The position numbers and the translations under genes are program-made. Positions 1 through 8,967 of a DNA stretch of 54,811 bases are shown piece after piece. The notes below the pieces were generated by a model. The model saw only the letters and a list, made by a program, of their open reading frames with translations, ran no database searches and was not told the DNA's origin. Origin of the DNA: Akkermansiaceae bacterium (GTDB lineage Bacteria; Verrucomicrobiota; Verrucomicrobiia; Verrucomicrobiales; Akkermansiaceae); the NCBI GenBank assembly GCA_023253625.1, contig JALRFY010000066.1, positions 1 through 54,811 on the forward strand, written 5' to 3'. Position 1 is the stretch's first letter. Each line of letters starts with the position of its first letter.

Positions 1-1614
1 GCGCTCCGCCGCGAGGTGGACCGCCGCCGTTCCTTCGCCATCATTTCCCACCCGGACGCCGGTAACACCACCCGCACCGAGAAATTCCTCCTCTACGGCG
101 GCGCGATCCAGCTCGCCGGCAGCGTCACCGCCCGCAAAAGCCAGCGCGCCACCACCTCCGACTGGATGGAGCTGGAAAAACAACGCGGCATCTCCGTCTC
201 CTCCACCGTCCTGCAATTCGAATACAAGGACTGCGTCGTCAACATCCTCGACACCCCCGGCCACAAGGATTTCTCCGAGGACACCTACCGCGTCCTTACA
301 GCCGTGGACGCCGCCGTCATGGTGGTGGACGCCGGCAAGGGCATCGAAAGCCAGACGCGCAAGCTGTTCGAAGTCTGCCGCCGCCGCGGCGTCCCGATCT
401 TCACCTTCATGAACAAGCTGGACCGCCCCGCGCGACCCACGCTCGACCTGCTCGACGAGCTGGAAAACGTGCTCGGCATCCACGCGTTTCCCGTCAACTG
501 GCCGCTCGGCGACGGCCCGCGCTTCAAGGGCGTTTACGACCGCGAGAACAAACAGGTGCATTTGTTCCAGCGCACCGTCCACGGTGCCTACCGCGCACCG
601 GTCAACGTCTCCGGCATCGAGGACGCCGAGGTGCGCGCCGCAGTGGACGAGGATGTTTACCGCCAGGTCTGCGACGAGCTGGAATTGTTGGAAGGGGCCG
701 GCGCGGACTTCAATGAAACCATGGTGCTCTCCGGCGATCTCACCCCTGTTTTCTTCGGCAGCGCGGCGAACAACTTCGGCGTCCAAATGCTGCTCGACCG
801 TTTCCTCGAACTCGCCCCCTCGCCCCTGCCCCGCACCAGCGACGGCACGACCATCGATCCCGCTTCCACCGACTTCACCGCCTTCGTCTTCAAGATCCAG
901 GCGAACATGAATCCGAAACATCGCGACCGCGTCGCCTTCGTGCGCATCGTTTCCGGGAAATTCGAGCGCGACATGAACGTCATCAACACCCGCTCTGGCG
1001 ACAAGATGCGCCTCGGCAACTCACAGCGCCTCTTCGCCCGCGACCGCGAAACCGTGGACGACGCCTACGCCGGCGACGTCGTCGGTCTGGTGGGAAATTA
1101 CGATCTTTTGATCGGCGACACGCTCTCCACCAAGCCCGGCGTCGCGTTCCACGAAATCCCGCGCTTCGCTCCCGAGTGCTTTTCGTATCTGCACAACAAG
1201 AGCACCGCGAAATACAAACGCTTCCGCGACGGCCTCGAACAACTGCTCAAGGAAGGCGTCGCCAGCGAGTTCAAGTTGCTCGACTCCGGCCCGGTGCAGG
1301 TGCCGCTGCTCGGTGCCGTCGGCCCGCTCCAGTTCGAAGTCTTGCAATACCGCCTCGATGGCGAATACGGCGCGGAAACCCGCCTCGAACCCGCCGATTG
1401 GTCGCTCGCCCGCTGGCTCAAACCAAAATCCGGCGACCCGCTCGCCCCCAATGCACGCCCCGCACTTTCGCTCGGCACCGTTCTCGCCCGCGACTCGAAC
1501 GGCTGGCTCGTCGCCCTCCTCCCCAGCGTCTGGGCGCTCAAAACCTTCTCAGAGAAAAACGACGACTGGATCATCTCCGACCAACCGTTTCCACCGCCCG
1601 TTGCCGACACTTGA
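1..1614 (+). CDS. prfC: Peptide chain release factor 3 (5'-truncated by window edge)
   Basis: This translational GTPase of the RF3 family recycles release factors RF1/RF2 from the ribosome after termination. The frame is open to base 1, and the first residues (ALRREVDRRRSFAIISHPDAG) align with the region about ten residues into E. coli RF3, so the true start lies outside the window. The GTG at 16 is probably not the start. Visible GTPase motifs are G3 DTPGHKDFSEDTYR and G4 FMNKLDR, followed by the RF3 signature FKIQANMNPKHRDR. The P-loop reads SHPDAGNTT where the family has SHPDAGKTT, so the phosphate-binding lysine is asparagine. That is either a real loss or a single-base error. The rest of the protein shows no frameshift or decay. 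Confidence 0.95.
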   Translation, partial: ALRREVDRRRSFAIISHPDAGNTTRTEKFLLYGGAIQLAGSVTARKSQRATTSDWMELEKQRGISVSSTVLQFEYKDCVVNILDTPGHKDFSEDTYRVLTAVDAAVMVVDAGKGIESQTRKLFEVCRRRGVPIFTFMNKLDRPARPTLDLLDELENVLGIHAFPVNWPLGDGPRFKGVYDRENKQVHLFQRTVHGAYRAPVNVSGIEDAEVRAAVDEDVYRQVCDELELLEGAGADFNETMVLSGDLTPVFFGSAANNFGVQMLLDRFLELAPSPLPRTSDGTTIDPASTDFTAFVFKIQANMNPKHRDRVAFVRIVSGKFERDMNVINTRSGDKMRLGNSQRLFARDRETVDDAYAGDVVGLVGNYDLLIGDTLSTKPGVAFHEIPRFAPECFSYLHNKSTAKYKRFRDGLEQLLKEGVASEFKLLDSGPVQVPLLGAVGPLQFEVLQYRLDGEYGAETRLEPADWSLARWLKPKSGDPLAPNARPALSLGTVLARDSNGWLVALLPSVWALKTFSEKNDDWIISDQPFPPPVADT

Positions 1615-1684
1615 TGGCTTGCCAACCGCACTTTCCCGCGCCAATGATCCGTCCGCACACGCAACACTCAACGTGCAATCCTCA

Positions 1685-1772
1685 GGAGGGGTGGCAGAGT
1701 GGTCGATCGCGCCGGTCTTGAAAACCGGAGACGGGCAACCGTCCGTGGGTTCGAATCCCACCCCCTCCGCCA
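1685..1772 (+). tRNA. tRNA-Ser(UGA)
   Basis: The cloverleaf folds fully. The seven-base acceptor GGAGGGG pairs with CCCCTCC. The anticodon stem CCGGT/ACCGG encloses loop CTTGAAA with anticodon TGA. There is a long class II variable arm, and the T-arm is GTGGG-TTCGAAT-CCCAC. The discriminator is G and the CCA end is encoded. It follows prfC by 70 bases on the same strand. Its downstream side opens into an accessory stretch, so its 3' end is a plausible integration target. Confidence 0.97.
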
Positions 1773-2086
1773 TCTGGTCCCTTGATGGGACTCTGTGCGT
1801 CTTTGTTCGTGTTCATGGGGATTCTTGCGGGTCGTGGTTTTGAAGGTCGCGCATGTTGGCACACCAGTTGACGGCTGGTTGTCCGAAATCCGTCCGAAAT
1901 GCAGGTTCAAAACCGTCGCGGATTGGCTGGGCTTTTGGGATCTTTGGTTACGGATTTCAGAGCTTCCCATCGAGGTCAACTATGCCAGATTGAGTGCGCG
2001 AATCAAAGTCGGACTACTTTGGCCGCCGCCAGAAAAACTGGCCCGATATGAGTGAGAGGATTTGGTAAGCCACCAAACCTCGAACG
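1773..2086. other. Gap without recognised gene
   Basis: No convincing reading frame or RNA was seen. A short direct repeat of GTCCGAAAT occurs near 1880-1900. The stretch lies between tRNA-Ser and an IS remnant and may be part of a decayed insertion. Confidence 0.5.
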
Positions 2087-2340
2087 ATGAAACAGAAACG
2101 ACACAAGCCCGGGGAGGTGATCCGCATCCTTCGGGATCACGACGCAAGCGGGCTGAGCCAGGAGCAGTTTTCCGGGAGAAGCAGATCGTCACGGGGCATC
2201 GGCCTACATCCGCTCGGACAATGGACCCGAGTTCGTGGCCCGGCGGATGGGCGCTTGGCTCGGTGAGCGGGACATCAAGATCCTCCACATCGAGCCAGGC
2301 AGCCCTTGGCAGAACGGCTACGTGGAGATGGTGCGTATAC
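2087..2340 (+). pseudogene. IS3-family transposase remnant with internal deletion
   Basis: An ORF beginning MKQKRHKPGEVIRILRDHD resembles the N-terminus of an IS3-type OrfA. After about 34 codons it runs into another frame (from about 2202). That frame encodes a piece of an rve integrase core with the motif SDNGPEF, followed by IEPGSPWQNGYVEM, which is typical of the C-terminal half of OrfB. The middle of the element, the catalytic context and the downstream end are missing, and the two parts are out of frame. This is a non-functional scar. No intact terminal inverted repeats were found. Confidence 0.75.
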
Positions 2341-2364
2341 TGGAGCTTGGTTGCTTGTGGTGCT

Positions 2365-2811
2365 TCACCATGGACGTTGCGGTTTTGGTTCCTGTTTCTT
2401 CTTCGCCAGGGAGATGGCTTTCTCGGCGAAACGCTGTCCCAAGGTCACGTAGCCCTCCTTGGTGTAATGCAACCCGCCGCCGGCCACGCCCGGCTCGCCG
2501 CCATTGAGATCGTCGGTGTCCACCCACTCTCCCCTTGGGTCGCCCTCGGCCATTCTGACCTGGATTTCACGGATTCGGGTCCAGTGCGGGTATTGCTTAT
2601 CCTGCATGTCGAAGTCGCTGATCAGACCAATGACAAAGTTGATTTCATTGAGTTTCAGATCCGTTTTCAACTGTTCGAGAATCGCATGGAAGCTGCGTGC
2701 GTAGACTTCGGCGAGTTGCTCCTTTGCGTCGCGCTCGCCCTGCATCCAGATGAAGATTACCGAATCGTAGGTGCTGCCCGGCATGCAGCAACCCGGCCGC
2801 AGCGGTACCAA
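2365..2811 (-). pseudogene. Truncated CE6/SASA-type carbohydrate acetylesterase
   Basis: The roughly 148 residues match the C-terminal half of the sialate O-acetylesterase-like (SASA, carbohydrate esterase 6) fold. Block FIWMQGERDA lies near the start, and the catalytic Asp/His region DTDDLN...GGLHYTKEGY lies near the end. The N-terminal half with the GQSN block that carries the nucleophilic serine is missing, as is a signal peptide. The only start codons fall inside the domain. It lies next to an IS remnant and upstream codons are not homologous, so it was probably broken by rearrangement. If expressed it should be inactive. Confidence 0.65.
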
Positions 2812-2906
2812 ACCATCTGATCATCTTGTTATTGTCATTCATAATTTTCCATCCTCTTGGTTCAAAGCGCATACCACTGCCATGATGAACGCTTGCCTAA
2901 ATGCGT

Positions 2907-4403
2907 TCATTGCCGGCAAGCAACCCCGGCCTCTTTTTGCCTTTTCGCCAAAACATCGCGAAACTCCACCAGCCTTTTTTCATAGGTGTTGATGTTCGCC
3001 AGGTTGTTGCGCTCGTGTGGATCCGCGATCAGGTCATATAACTCTTCGCCGTCGGGCCATTTTCCGTAGCGCCACTTCTGATTGCGGATAGCATATCCCA
3101 GCTTGTTGCCACGGGTAACGACGCTGTAGGCATAGGCCTTATCACCCTGGCGCGATGGATCCTTCAGAACCGGCACCAACGAGGCACCCTGAAGCTCCTT
3201 CGGTTGCTCAAGTCCAGCCAGTTCAGTCAGGGTCGGAAAGACGTCCAGCAGTTCGACCATGGTGTCCGAACGGCTGCCAGCCGTGGTCAAGCCCGGAGCC
3301 CGTACGATGAACGGAACCTTGGCGCCGATGTCGAACAATGTCACTTTGCCCCACATGAAGTGCTCGCCGAGGTGGTAGCCATGGTCCGAAGTCAGGACGA
3401 TGATCGTGTTGTCCCATAGCCCCTGATTCTTGAGTTCCTGCAAGACCAGTCCGATCTGAGCATCAAGGAACGAGACGCAGGCGTGATAGGCCTGCATATA
3501 CTCGCGCCGCAGTGTGGGCTTCTCCTTTCCCAACTCGAAGCCGAAATCCTTGAATCGGCCGGACTTCGCACTCGGCGGCAGCGAATTCCACAGGTTCGGA
3601 TCGTCGCGGTGAAAAGCGATCTCGTCCTGCGGATACATGTCGAAGTATTTTTGGGGAGCGAGGAAAGGGACGTGGGGTTTCTGGATGCCCAGAGCAATGA
3701 AGAACGGCTTCTCTCCGTAGCTCTGTTCCTTGAGCCATGTGATGATCTGGCGTGCGTTCTTTCCATCCTTGTGCTGTTCATCCGTCAGGCCGCTGGGGCC
3801 GTGCCCGACCGGTGTATCCTGGGAGATGAGTGGGCCGGCTGCTGTCTTTACGATCTCTTTCCATGCCTTCCTGTTTCCGGGGGCATCGATGGATCCGTGT
3901 GCCGCCTCGAACGTTTTGCGGGCTCGGGTGACGACCGGCAATTCGTCGTTGTCAAACCATTGCGCCGGGGTGCTCCAGGCCAGTTCGCCGTGGTCCGCCT
4001 TCAGGTTATGAAAGACCTTGCCGACACCGGCCGTCCAGTAGCCGTTCTCTCTGAAATACTGCGGTATGGTCACAGTCCCCGGCCGGGTTTCGCGAATGTC
4101 CTGCTTGTTGTCCAGGACGCGAGTGGACTCCGGGTAGAGTCCGCTGAGCAGGGAGGCGCGCGATGGTCCGCATACGGGGTATTGGCAGAAGGCCCGGTTG
4201 AAGGTCATGCCTTCCCGCGAAAGCGACTCGAGGTTCGGAGTGGCGACGGCATCGTATCCCGACGGTGAGACGTGCGTGTTCAGGTCGTCGCAAACGATGA
4301 ACAGGACATTCGGCTTCGCCTGAGTGTCGGTGGCAGTCTGGGCGGTGCAGATTCCGGAGGCGACCCCCAGGAATGCAATCAAGGTAGTGTATTTTGCTAT
4401 CAT
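2907..4403 (-). CDS. Secreted sulfatase, iduronate-2-sulfatase-like
   Basis: A formylglycine-dependent type I sulfatase expected to remove sulfate esters from polysaccharide outside the cytoplasm. The signal peptide MIAKYTTLIAFLGVASG is followed by the metal-binding start PNVLFIVCDD. The maturation motif is CGPSR with the modified Cys near residue 78. The GVGKVFHN, IALGIQKPHVPF and LTSDHGYHLGEH blocks are typical of the iduronate-2-sulfatase branch. The reading frame extends to a GTG at 4430, but the ATG at 4403 starts exactly at the signal peptide shared by the two upstream sulfatases, so it is preferred. It is the last gene of a three-sulfatase run on the minus strand. No sulfatase-maturing enzyme is in the window. 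Confidence 0.9.
   Translation of the reverse strand: MIAKYTTLIAFLGVASGICTAQTATDTQAKPNVLFIVCDDLNTHVSPSGYDAVATPNLESLSREGMTFNRAFCQYPVCGPSRASLLSGLYPESTRVLDNKQDIRETRPGTVTIPQYFRENGYWTAGVGKVFHNLKADHGELAWSTPAQWFDNDELPVVTRARKTFEAAHGSIDAPGNRKAWKEIVKTAAGPLISQDTPVGHGPSGLTDEQHKDGKNARQIITWLKEQSYGEKPFFIALGIQKPHVPFLAPQKYFDMYPQDEIAFHRDDPNLWNSLPPSAKSGRFKDFGFELGKEKPTLRREYMQAYHACVSFLDAQIGLVLQELKNQGLWDNTIIVLTSDHGYHLGEHFMWGKVTLFDIGAKVPFIVRAPGLTTAGSRSDTMVELLDVFPTLTELAGLEQPKELQGASLVPVLKDPSRQGDKAYAYSVVTRGNKLGYAIRNQKWRYGKWPDGEELYDLIADPHERNNLANINTYEKRLVEFRDVLAKRQKEAGVACRQ
4332..4382. repeat. 51-bp direct repeat inside sulfatase signal peptide (copy A)
   Basis: This stretch is identical base for base to 5714-5764. In both genes it encodes the hydrophobic core and cleavage region of the signal peptide (LIAFLGVASGICTAQTA). 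Perfect identity here, while the mature proteins are only distantly related, points to recent exchange or conversion of the 5' ends. Confidence 0.9.
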
Positions 4404-4441
4404 ATCAGTAAAGCCTGTTTCTTGTGTCACCTATGCTCGGA

Positions 4442-5785
4442 CTAACGTCGCGCGGGCGGCGCTATCGCCGAGATCCACCGGTCGAACAGCGCGGTGAGTG
4501 TGGTGACGCGATCCGGTTGTTCGGCGGCTAGGTTGTGGGCTTCAGCGGGATCGGCAGTCAGGTTGGTCAACTCTGTCCGACCTCCGGCTCTGTGGAGCTT
4601 CCAGTCCCCCTGGCGGACCGCCCAGTCGCCGCCCGGGCCGTGCTCATTGCTCCAGAACAGCGCGTCATGGTGCCGGGTTGTTCTGTCCGTCAGCAGGGGC
4701 AGCAGGCTTTTCCCGTCGAAGGCCGTGTCTTTCGGAGGCGGAACCCCTGCGGCTTCTAGGGCGGTGGGCAGGATATCCAGCGAAATGACCGGGGCGGCGA
4801 TGGTTCGGCCGCCCTTGAAAGCGGCCGGCCAGCTTACCACGAAGGGAGTGCGAATTCCGCCCTCGTAATGGGAGCCTTTGAAGCCGCGCAGCGGGGCATT
4901 GTTGGCCATCATGGCTTTCGCGCCGCCGTTGTCGGTGAGGAAGAAGAGCAGTGTGTTGTCCCAGAGTTTTTCCTCCTTGAGTTTATTGACGACCGCGCCG
5001 ACGCCGAGATCGAGGTGGTGAAGCATGGCCATGAGGATTTGCCGGTCCTCACCAATGTCCGGAAACAGCTTCCGATATCGTTCGATGTCTTCCCGGGGCG
5101 CCTGCTGCGGCGAATGAACGGCGTTGTAGGCCAGGTAGAGAAAGAACGGGCGTGACTTGTTGCGATCGATGAACGCCACGGCTTCCTGCGTCAGGCGGGT
5201 GGTCAGGTAGCCTTCGTCGTCGATGCGTTGCTTGTTTCGATACATCGGGTCGGTCTCGTCGCCGCCGCTGGCGCCTTTCAGCTTGAAATAGTCGTGCGCG
5301 CCGCGGCCCATGAAGTTGTACGACTCGTCGAACCCCCGATTGCAGGGATGCCATTTGAGTTCGGGATAGTCGTCATCCAGTCCCAAATGCCACTTGCCGA
5401 CGGCCATGCGAGCGTATGATGTGCCCAGGATCGCCGGAAAAATGGGGATTTCGGGGTCAAATCCGCGCCCGCCTTGGCCGGCGGTATAGACACCCACCCG
5501 CTGCTGATAGCGACCGAGCATCAGACCCGCACGGGTGGGGGAGCAGACGTTGCCGGAGATGTAAGCCTGGCTGAACCACACTCCTTCCTTGGCCAGAGCA
5601 TCCATATGGGGTGTGGAGACCTCCCGGGGATGGTGCCGGTTGAAGCTGATATCGGCGTAGCCCTGGTCATCGGTGAGAATGACGACAATGTTCGGCTTCG
5701 CCTTTGCTTCTACGGCAGTCTGGGCGGTGCAGATTCCGGAGGCGACCCCCAGGAATGCAATCAATATTGTGTGTTTCGCGATCAA
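4442..5785 (-). CDS. Secreted sulfatase, arylsulfatase-like (TTG start)
   Basis: A type I sulfatase with PNIVVILTDDQGYAD at the metal site and maturation motif CSPTR with the Cys near residue 81. AVGKWHLG and LTDNGGA also fit the family. The frame can be extended upstream to 5935, but that extension overlaps the preceding gene and reads as basic, low-complexity sequence. A TTG at 5785 begins LIAKHTILIAFLGVASG, matching the signal peptides of its two neighbours, and AAAGGA lies upstream of it. The TTG is therefore the likely start. It follows the stop of the preceding sulfatase by one base and precedes the next one by 38 bases, so the three are co-transcribed. Confidence 0.85.
   Translation of the reverse strand: MIAKHTILIAFLGVASGICTAQTAVEAKAKPNIVVILTDDQGYADISFNRHHPREVSTPHMDALAKEGVWFSQAYISGNVCSPTRAGLMLGRYQQRVGVYTAGQGGRGFDPEIPIFPAILGTSYARMAVGKWHLGLDDDYPELKWHPCNRGFDESYNFMGRGAHDYFKLKGASGGDETDPMYRNKQRIDDEGYLTTRLTQEAVAFIDRNKSRPFFLYLAYNAVHSPQQAPREDIERYRKLFPDIGEDRQILMAMLHHLDLGVGAVVNKLKEEKLWDNTLLFFLTDNGGAKAMMANNAPLRGFKGSHYEGGIRTPFVVSWPAAFKGGRTIAAPVISLDILPTALEAAGVPPPKDTAFDGKSLLPLLTDRTTRHHDALFWSNEHGPGGDWAVRQGDWKLHRAGGRTELTNLTADPAEAHNLAAEQPDRVTTLTALFDRWISAIAPPARR
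5714..5764. repeat. 51-bp direct repeat inside sulfatase signal peptide (copy B)
   Basis: Identical to 4332-4382 and in the same reading phase. The equivalent segment of the third sulfatase (about 7395-7460) is recognisably related but diverged. Confidence 0.9.
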
Positions 5786-5786
5786 C

Positions 5787-7463
5787 TTAGGAGTCCTTTT
5801 TTTTCTTCCGTCTATCACGTTTTTCCACAGTCTCATCTCCACCCAGTTCAGGGGGCACGGTGACTTTTTTGCCTTTGATCGTGAGTTGTTGGAGCGTTGC
5901 CCGTTGGTCGTCGATTTGGCCCGCCGCCGCCGCATTGCCGCCCGTGATCAGCTCGCCGAAAGGTCGATCGAAAGGCTTGATCATGCCAGTAAGCGTGGCG
6001 CGCATGTCTCTGAGCTTCGCGGCATACTCGGGCTGGTCAGCCAGGTTATTCAACTCTCCGGGGTCGCGGCGAATGTCGTAGAGCTGGTCCTCATTCCAGA
6101 AGCCGGGGTGGTCTGCCCCACGGACTCCGATGCCCATGCGGCGCGAAGGGGCCATCAGCTTGGGGAGTTGGGAGGGGGAAGCCTGCTTGATCGCGGCAAT
6201 GTCCTCTTGGGTGTAACGCGTGGCGATGTATTTCCAGTCTCTGGTCAACACGGCGCGCCCGCAACCGATTTCGAAATAGAGGTGATCGCGCCATGGATCG
6301 GCCCTGCCGGTCTTGAACAACGGGGTGAGACTTCGGCCGTCGATTCGGTAGGAATCCGGCACCTTTGTCCCGGTGAGTTCGAAAAAGGTGGGTGCCATGT
6401 CGATGTTCTGGACGAACTGGTCGCATTCACGTCCGGCGGGTATGGTCGCGGGCCAGCGCATGATCAGCGGCACCCGGGCGCCGTCGTTGCCGTAGAGCGC
6501 TCCTTTGTTGTCACGACCGTGATCGGGAGCGAAGACGACCAGTGTGTTCCGGTCGATCCCCAGCTCCTTCAGCTTGGCCATCAACAGTCCAAGGTTTGCG
6601 TCGATCCAGGTCTCGCCCGCCTTCTCGTCGGGGATGCCCTTCGCCTTCAGCAGGGCGAGGAATTCCCTGCGTCGGCTGAGCAGCTCGGCGCTCGGCTGGA
6701 CCGGTCCCTGGCCGGTACATTCGGGATGATCGATACTTTTGCGCCAGGATTTATCCGGGCCATGGAGCAGAGTGGGACAGTAGTGCAGGTAGAATGGCCG
6801 GTCTTTGTTCAGCTCGATGAACTCCAGGGCCGCGTCCATGGTCCAGTCCGGATTGTGGTGACCCCAGGGCCCCGTCATGTTGCCCCAATACACATGCTTC
6901 GCCCAGGAGAATCCGCGTTTCAGGATCTCCTCCCGGCAGGCGAGCTCCTCGGCTTTACAGAGCGCCGCAGTCCGGTCGTCCGCTTTGCCCTTCTTGATCA
7001 AGTCCTCCCCGTCGGCTTTTTCACCGCCATGCACATGATACTTGCCGACGTATCCTGTTGCGTAGCCGTTTGCGGAGAGGACGGCGCCGATGTTCATATT
7101 GTCGCTTTCCAAGCCGACGTTGAATGCGACGAAGCCCTGATTGCCTTTCGGGCATTCCTTCAGATAGGACGGATCGTAGGCATTCCCGGCATAGCGGCCG
7201 GTGAGGAACGAGTAGCGGGACGGCGTACAGACCGTACTGCTCACGTAGGCCTGCGTAAATCGCATGCCTTCCCGGGCCATACGGTCGAGGTTGGGCGTAT
7301 AGGTCTCGCCGCCGAAGGCGCCTATTTGGTCAAAATCCTGATCGTCGATCAGGAACATGATGATGTTGGGCTTGGTTGATATCGTCTCGGTGGCAGGCGC
7401 AGCCGTGCAGATCCCGGCGGCAATCCCAAGAAGCGCAGTCAATACAGTGAGTTTCGCGATCAT
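5787..7463 (-). CDS. Secreted sulfatase with CTPSR motif
   Basis: First gene of the three-sulfatase run. The signal peptide MIAKLTVLTALLGIAAG precedes PNIIMFLIDDQDFDQIG. The maturation motif is CTPSR with the Cys near residue 79. Later blocks include GKYHVHGG, FAPDHGRDNKGALYG and a C-terminal YDIRRDPGELNNLADQP, a common sulfatase ending. The basic tail RDRRKKKKDS is unusual. The frame is open to an ATG at 7574, but the ATG at 7463 starts the shared signal peptide and has GGAG about 12 bases upstream. The substrate cannot be read from sequence. The neighbouring microcompartment suggests sulfated fucose- or rhamnose-containing glycans, which is inference. Confidence 0.88.
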   Translation of the reverse strand: MIAKLTVLTALLGIAAGICTAAPATETISTKPNIIMFLIDDQDFDQIGAFGGETYTPNLDRMAREGMRFTQAYVSSTVCTPSRYSFLTGRYAGNAYDPSYLKECPKGNQGFVAFNVGLESDNMNIGAVLSANGYATGYVGKYHVHGGEKADGEDLIKKGKADDRTAALCKAEELACREEILKRGFSWAKHVYWGNMTGPWGHHNPDWTMDAALEFIELNKDRPFYLHYCPTLLHGPDKSWRKSIDHPECTGQGPVQPSAELLSRRREFLALLKAKGIPDEKAGETWIDANLGLLMAKLKELGIDRNTLVVFAPDHGRDNKGALYGNDGARVPLIMRWPATIPAGRECDQFVQNIDMAPTFFELTGTKVPDSYRIDGRSLTPLFKTGRADPWRDHLYFEIGCGRAVLTRDWKYIATRYTQEDIAAIKQASPSQLPKLMAPSRRMGIGVRGADHPGFWNEDQLYDIRRDPGELNNLADQPEYAAKLRDMRATLTGMIKPFDRPFGELITGGNAAAAGQIDDQRATLQQLTIKGKKVTVPPELGGDETVEKRDRRKKKKDS

Positions 7464-7595
7464 GTCACCGACTCCGAGTAACTCCAAGAAATGGCTATTG
7501 CGGCTAGGCCACAACGGGACCGCTATTGGGTGGTCCGGGATCGTGTGGTCAATGATCTGTGACATGGTGTTCATTTCCTTGTTCGCGAAAAACTG

Positions 7596-7862
7596 TTAAA
7601 CAACCTGACCCGGAGAAAGTTGCGCCGAATTTTTATGGTTCTCAAGACCCTTCGTGATGAAATCGGCTGAGTTCACAACGACTGGGTTTAATGTGCTGCG
7701 GTTATTCTTTGTGGCCCTCTTTCGCCAAATGGTATCGTTCACGACGAACCTATCTCCCACGGTGACAAGAGAGTTCAACGCCGTTGAAACATCCGATACG
7801 ATGGCTGAATACACGACCTCAGGTATCAGATTTGGTGCGGAGGGAGAGAATTCGATGTCCAT
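7596..7862 (-). CDS. Unrecognised short ORF, possible gene fragment
   Basis: The 88 codons have a protein-like composition (VGDRFVVNDTIWRKR, LNPVVVNSADFITKGL), but I do not recognise a family. There is no signal peptide or clear ribosome binding site. It may be the C-terminal scrap of a secreted beta-rich protein left by rearrangement upstream of the sulfatases. Confidence 0.25.
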   Translation of the reverse strand: MDIEFSPSAPNLIPEVVYSAIVSDVSTALNSLVTVGDRFVVNDTIWRKRATKNNRSTLNPVVVNSADFITKGLENHKNSAQLSPGQVV

Positions 7863-8380
7863 TACAAGGAGGTTTTTGTTTCAATGATTGGTCGGCTTTT
7901 TAGACGACGACAATTTGTCAACCGGAGCCAAAATGACCTTGATCCGACTCGCCGATCTGGCAGAGGTATGGCGGATGAACGTAATCTCTGTTGACACTGC
8001 CCGCGCTCCCGGAATACCGGAGGCCTGGCGGCGCACGGACAGGGGCGCGAACCCTCCCGAGATCCGTGACAGAATCCCCGGATTCCACACGGATTTCACA
8101 CAAATCGACCATTCAGGACCGCACACCCTGCGGCACCCCGGTTGCCCCACCAACGCACCAATGCCCATGATTACGAAGAATACCGCACCGTCGGCAGGTT
8201 TCCCTGCCCCTCCGCCAGTTCTCAATACTTCCCAGCACTTCTCGCTGGATAGGGACTACAGTCGCCACCTTTGCTGAATCCGCTTTCTGCCGATAGAAAA
8301 TCGGCGGGTGTGAATTCTGAATTCTCGAAATTCGGGACAGGGTTCACAAGCTTTGAGATAGTGTGAAACCAATCCATGGG
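7863..8380. other. Gap without recognised gene; tRNA-Ser 3'-end match
   Basis: Only short frames of poor quality are present. Positions 8207-8217 read CCCCTCCGCCA, identical to the last 11 bases of tRNA-Ser (1762-1772). A small hairpin (GCCGAT/ATCGGC) lies at 8289-8305 without a T-run. Confidence 0.4.
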
Positions 8381-8967
8381 TCATCGCGATTCAGGGACGA
8401 TCAAGGGCTTTTCGTTGATCAGTTCCCCTATGCCGCTCAGGTTCCTACCCCCTCCGATGCCTCCAATGACAAGAGTCAGGCAACTCCCGATGGCGACCTT
8501 GTGGGGTGTCGTCGCGCTGACTTTGGTTTGCCATGCAAACGGGGTTGAGGCGATCATTTGATCATCGTGCTTGAGGATCAATTTCATCTGATTCCCAGTC
8601 CGCACCGACGCCAGCAAGGAATAGGTTCCCGGTTTGATCCCGGAGTGCAACTCCAGTTGCTGGATCTCGTAAGAGCGGTTCCGAAGCCCCGCGCGAATCA
8701 CGGAGTCTTGGGCACTCGTGCTCCACGGCGTCGACCACGTCATCTTGGAGGCAACGGTTGTCACAGATTGGGTTTCCTGCAGGCGACGCTCCAACAGTTC
8801 CGTGCCTGCCATGGCTTCACTGTAGGCGGCGGCAAAGGTCTTCTGATCGAGGAATCCGCCCTTCCGGGCAGCTTGGCCGTATCAAACCAACTGCTCGTGA
8901 GGTTGAAGGTCGTGGTTGTCACACCGTGATTCCCGCGCATGATCCTGGAAAATCGAGAAACCATTGC
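8381..8967 (-). pseudogene. Frameshifted remnant of an unidentified protein
   Basis: The frame ending at 8381 encodes a coherent segment (GGFLDQKTFAAAYSEAMAG, then IKPGTYSLLASV and LKHDDQMIASTPFAWQT) but is closed by a stop at 8882-8884. A second minus-strand frame just upstream continues plausibly with GVTTTTFNLTSSWFDTAKLPG. The two join if one base is shifted near 8870-8880, so this looks like one gene broken by a frameshift. I do not recognise the family. The upstream end reaches the start of the M66 gene on the other strand. Confidence 0.4.

Noticed and set aside
5673-7379. 568-codon plus-strand ORF over the sulfatases
   Set aside because: Antisense to a clear sulfatase gene; no domains.
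7881-8225. 114-codon minus-strand ORF
   Set aside because: Composition is not protein-like, no family is recognisable, and a plus-strand frame of similar length overlaps it.
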